DNA from: Hippophae tibetana
Lineage: Eukaryota; Streptophyta; Magnoliopsida; Rosales; Elaeagnaceae
DNA length: 64,000 nt
NCBI GenBank assembly: GCA_037013495.1
Contig: CM072807.1
Coordinates: 8,249,001-8,313,000, forward strand
Direction of reading: 5' to 3'
Below, piece after piece: positions 63,642 to 64,000 of this stretch. Position 1 is the first letter of the stretch. Every line of letters begins with the position of its first letter. The translations under genes and the position numbers were made by a program. The notes below the pieces were generated by a model. The model did no database searches, was not told where the DNA came from, and saw nothing but the letters and a program-made list of their open reading frames with translations.

Positions 63642-64000
63642 TGATGAGTGCTCAAAAAACACTAAAATAACCATGATTTTATGCACATTAATTGATTAAA
63701 AATATATATATTTATATGTTTGATCATATATTTATATAAATTTGTCTTTTTCGGAATCACAGGTATTTTTATTGTTTTTCAGGTATTTTGGCTTAAAAAT
63801 GCAACTTAAAGACTCAAAGAGGAATATTGGAAGCAATACATCACAAATATATTAATAAATAAATGGGGAAAGGTCAACAAATATGAAAAAATTGGACAAA
63901 ATGGGTCAAAAAGGACAAAAATGTCAAAAAGGAGAAAATCGCGCCGCCGCACCGCACAGCCGCCACGCCCCAACGCCCAGCTCCGCCCCAAGCTGCACGC
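63642..64000 (+). mobile_element. Second copy of the 1.8-kb LTR-like family, cut by the window end
   Basis: Begins TGATGAGTGCTCAAAAAACAC inside the RT of the truncated copia element. It matches the minus strand of 45964 leftwards to about 45600: cactaaaat, accatgatt, cacattaattgatta, tatttttattgtttt, aacttaaagactcaaagagg and gcaatacatcacaaatat. It then enters the same GC-rich core (cgccgccgcaccgc). Its other end lies outside the window, so it may be a solo LTR or an intact element. Confidence 0.85.

Overview
This window is AT-rich, intron-bearing nuclear DNA from a flowering plant, most likely a eudicot. The support is plant-type GT-AG genes, a plant squalene epoxidase, a plastid LL-diaminopimelate aminotransferase, Ty1/copia elements primed by initiator tRNA-Met, and a decayed endogenous caulimovirid. 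I cannot name the species. I see no rRNA, tRNA or CRISPR array.

Layout. 1-1834: AT-rich, nothing recognised. 1835-5418 (-): nine-exon gene for a putative microtubule-associated, TPX2-like/MDP40-like protein, with a mitotic MSA element upstream and two KEN boxes. 5562-14430: long AT-rich spacer with a microsatellite, a 30-bp tandem repeat and one copy of dispersed repeat R1. 14571-23284 (+): eight-exon squalene epoxidase gene (528 aa) whose sixth intron holds a full-length antisense copia element (17514-22570, target duplication ATAAT). 23815-24450: tandem promoter-like units with TATA boxes. About 26500-33690 (+): heavily decayed caulimovirid copy, with coat-protein zinc knuckle, reverse transcriptase, RNase H and a downstream reading frame. 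Its RNase H is split by about 1.5 kb containing a microsatellite and an inverted R1 copy. 35211-39706 (-): ten-exon DapL gene (462 aa). 40633-50617 (+): decayed conserved plant gene. Its first intron carries repeat R2 and its second a copia element (43158-50272, target duplication ATAGG), itself interrupted in gag by a 1.8-kb solo-LTR-like element (44138-45964). 51657-56463 (-): eleven-exon CNNM/DUF21-CBS membrane protein (426 aa). 57187-60620: tandem duplications and the second R2 copy. 61030-63641 (+): 5'-truncated copia element, cut inside its RT by a second copy of the 1.8-kb family that runs off the window.

The four host genes are not an operon or cluster. They belong to sterol/triterpenoid synthesis, plastid lysine synthesis, a cation-transport family and probably mitotic microtubule function. 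Coding exons of the four intact genes join in phase; I checked every junction by length and frame. I found no wholly new system. The most informative signals are the cell-cycle logic of the first gene, the nested insertions with target duplications, the fossil pararetrovirus, and two inverted pairs of unclassified repeats.
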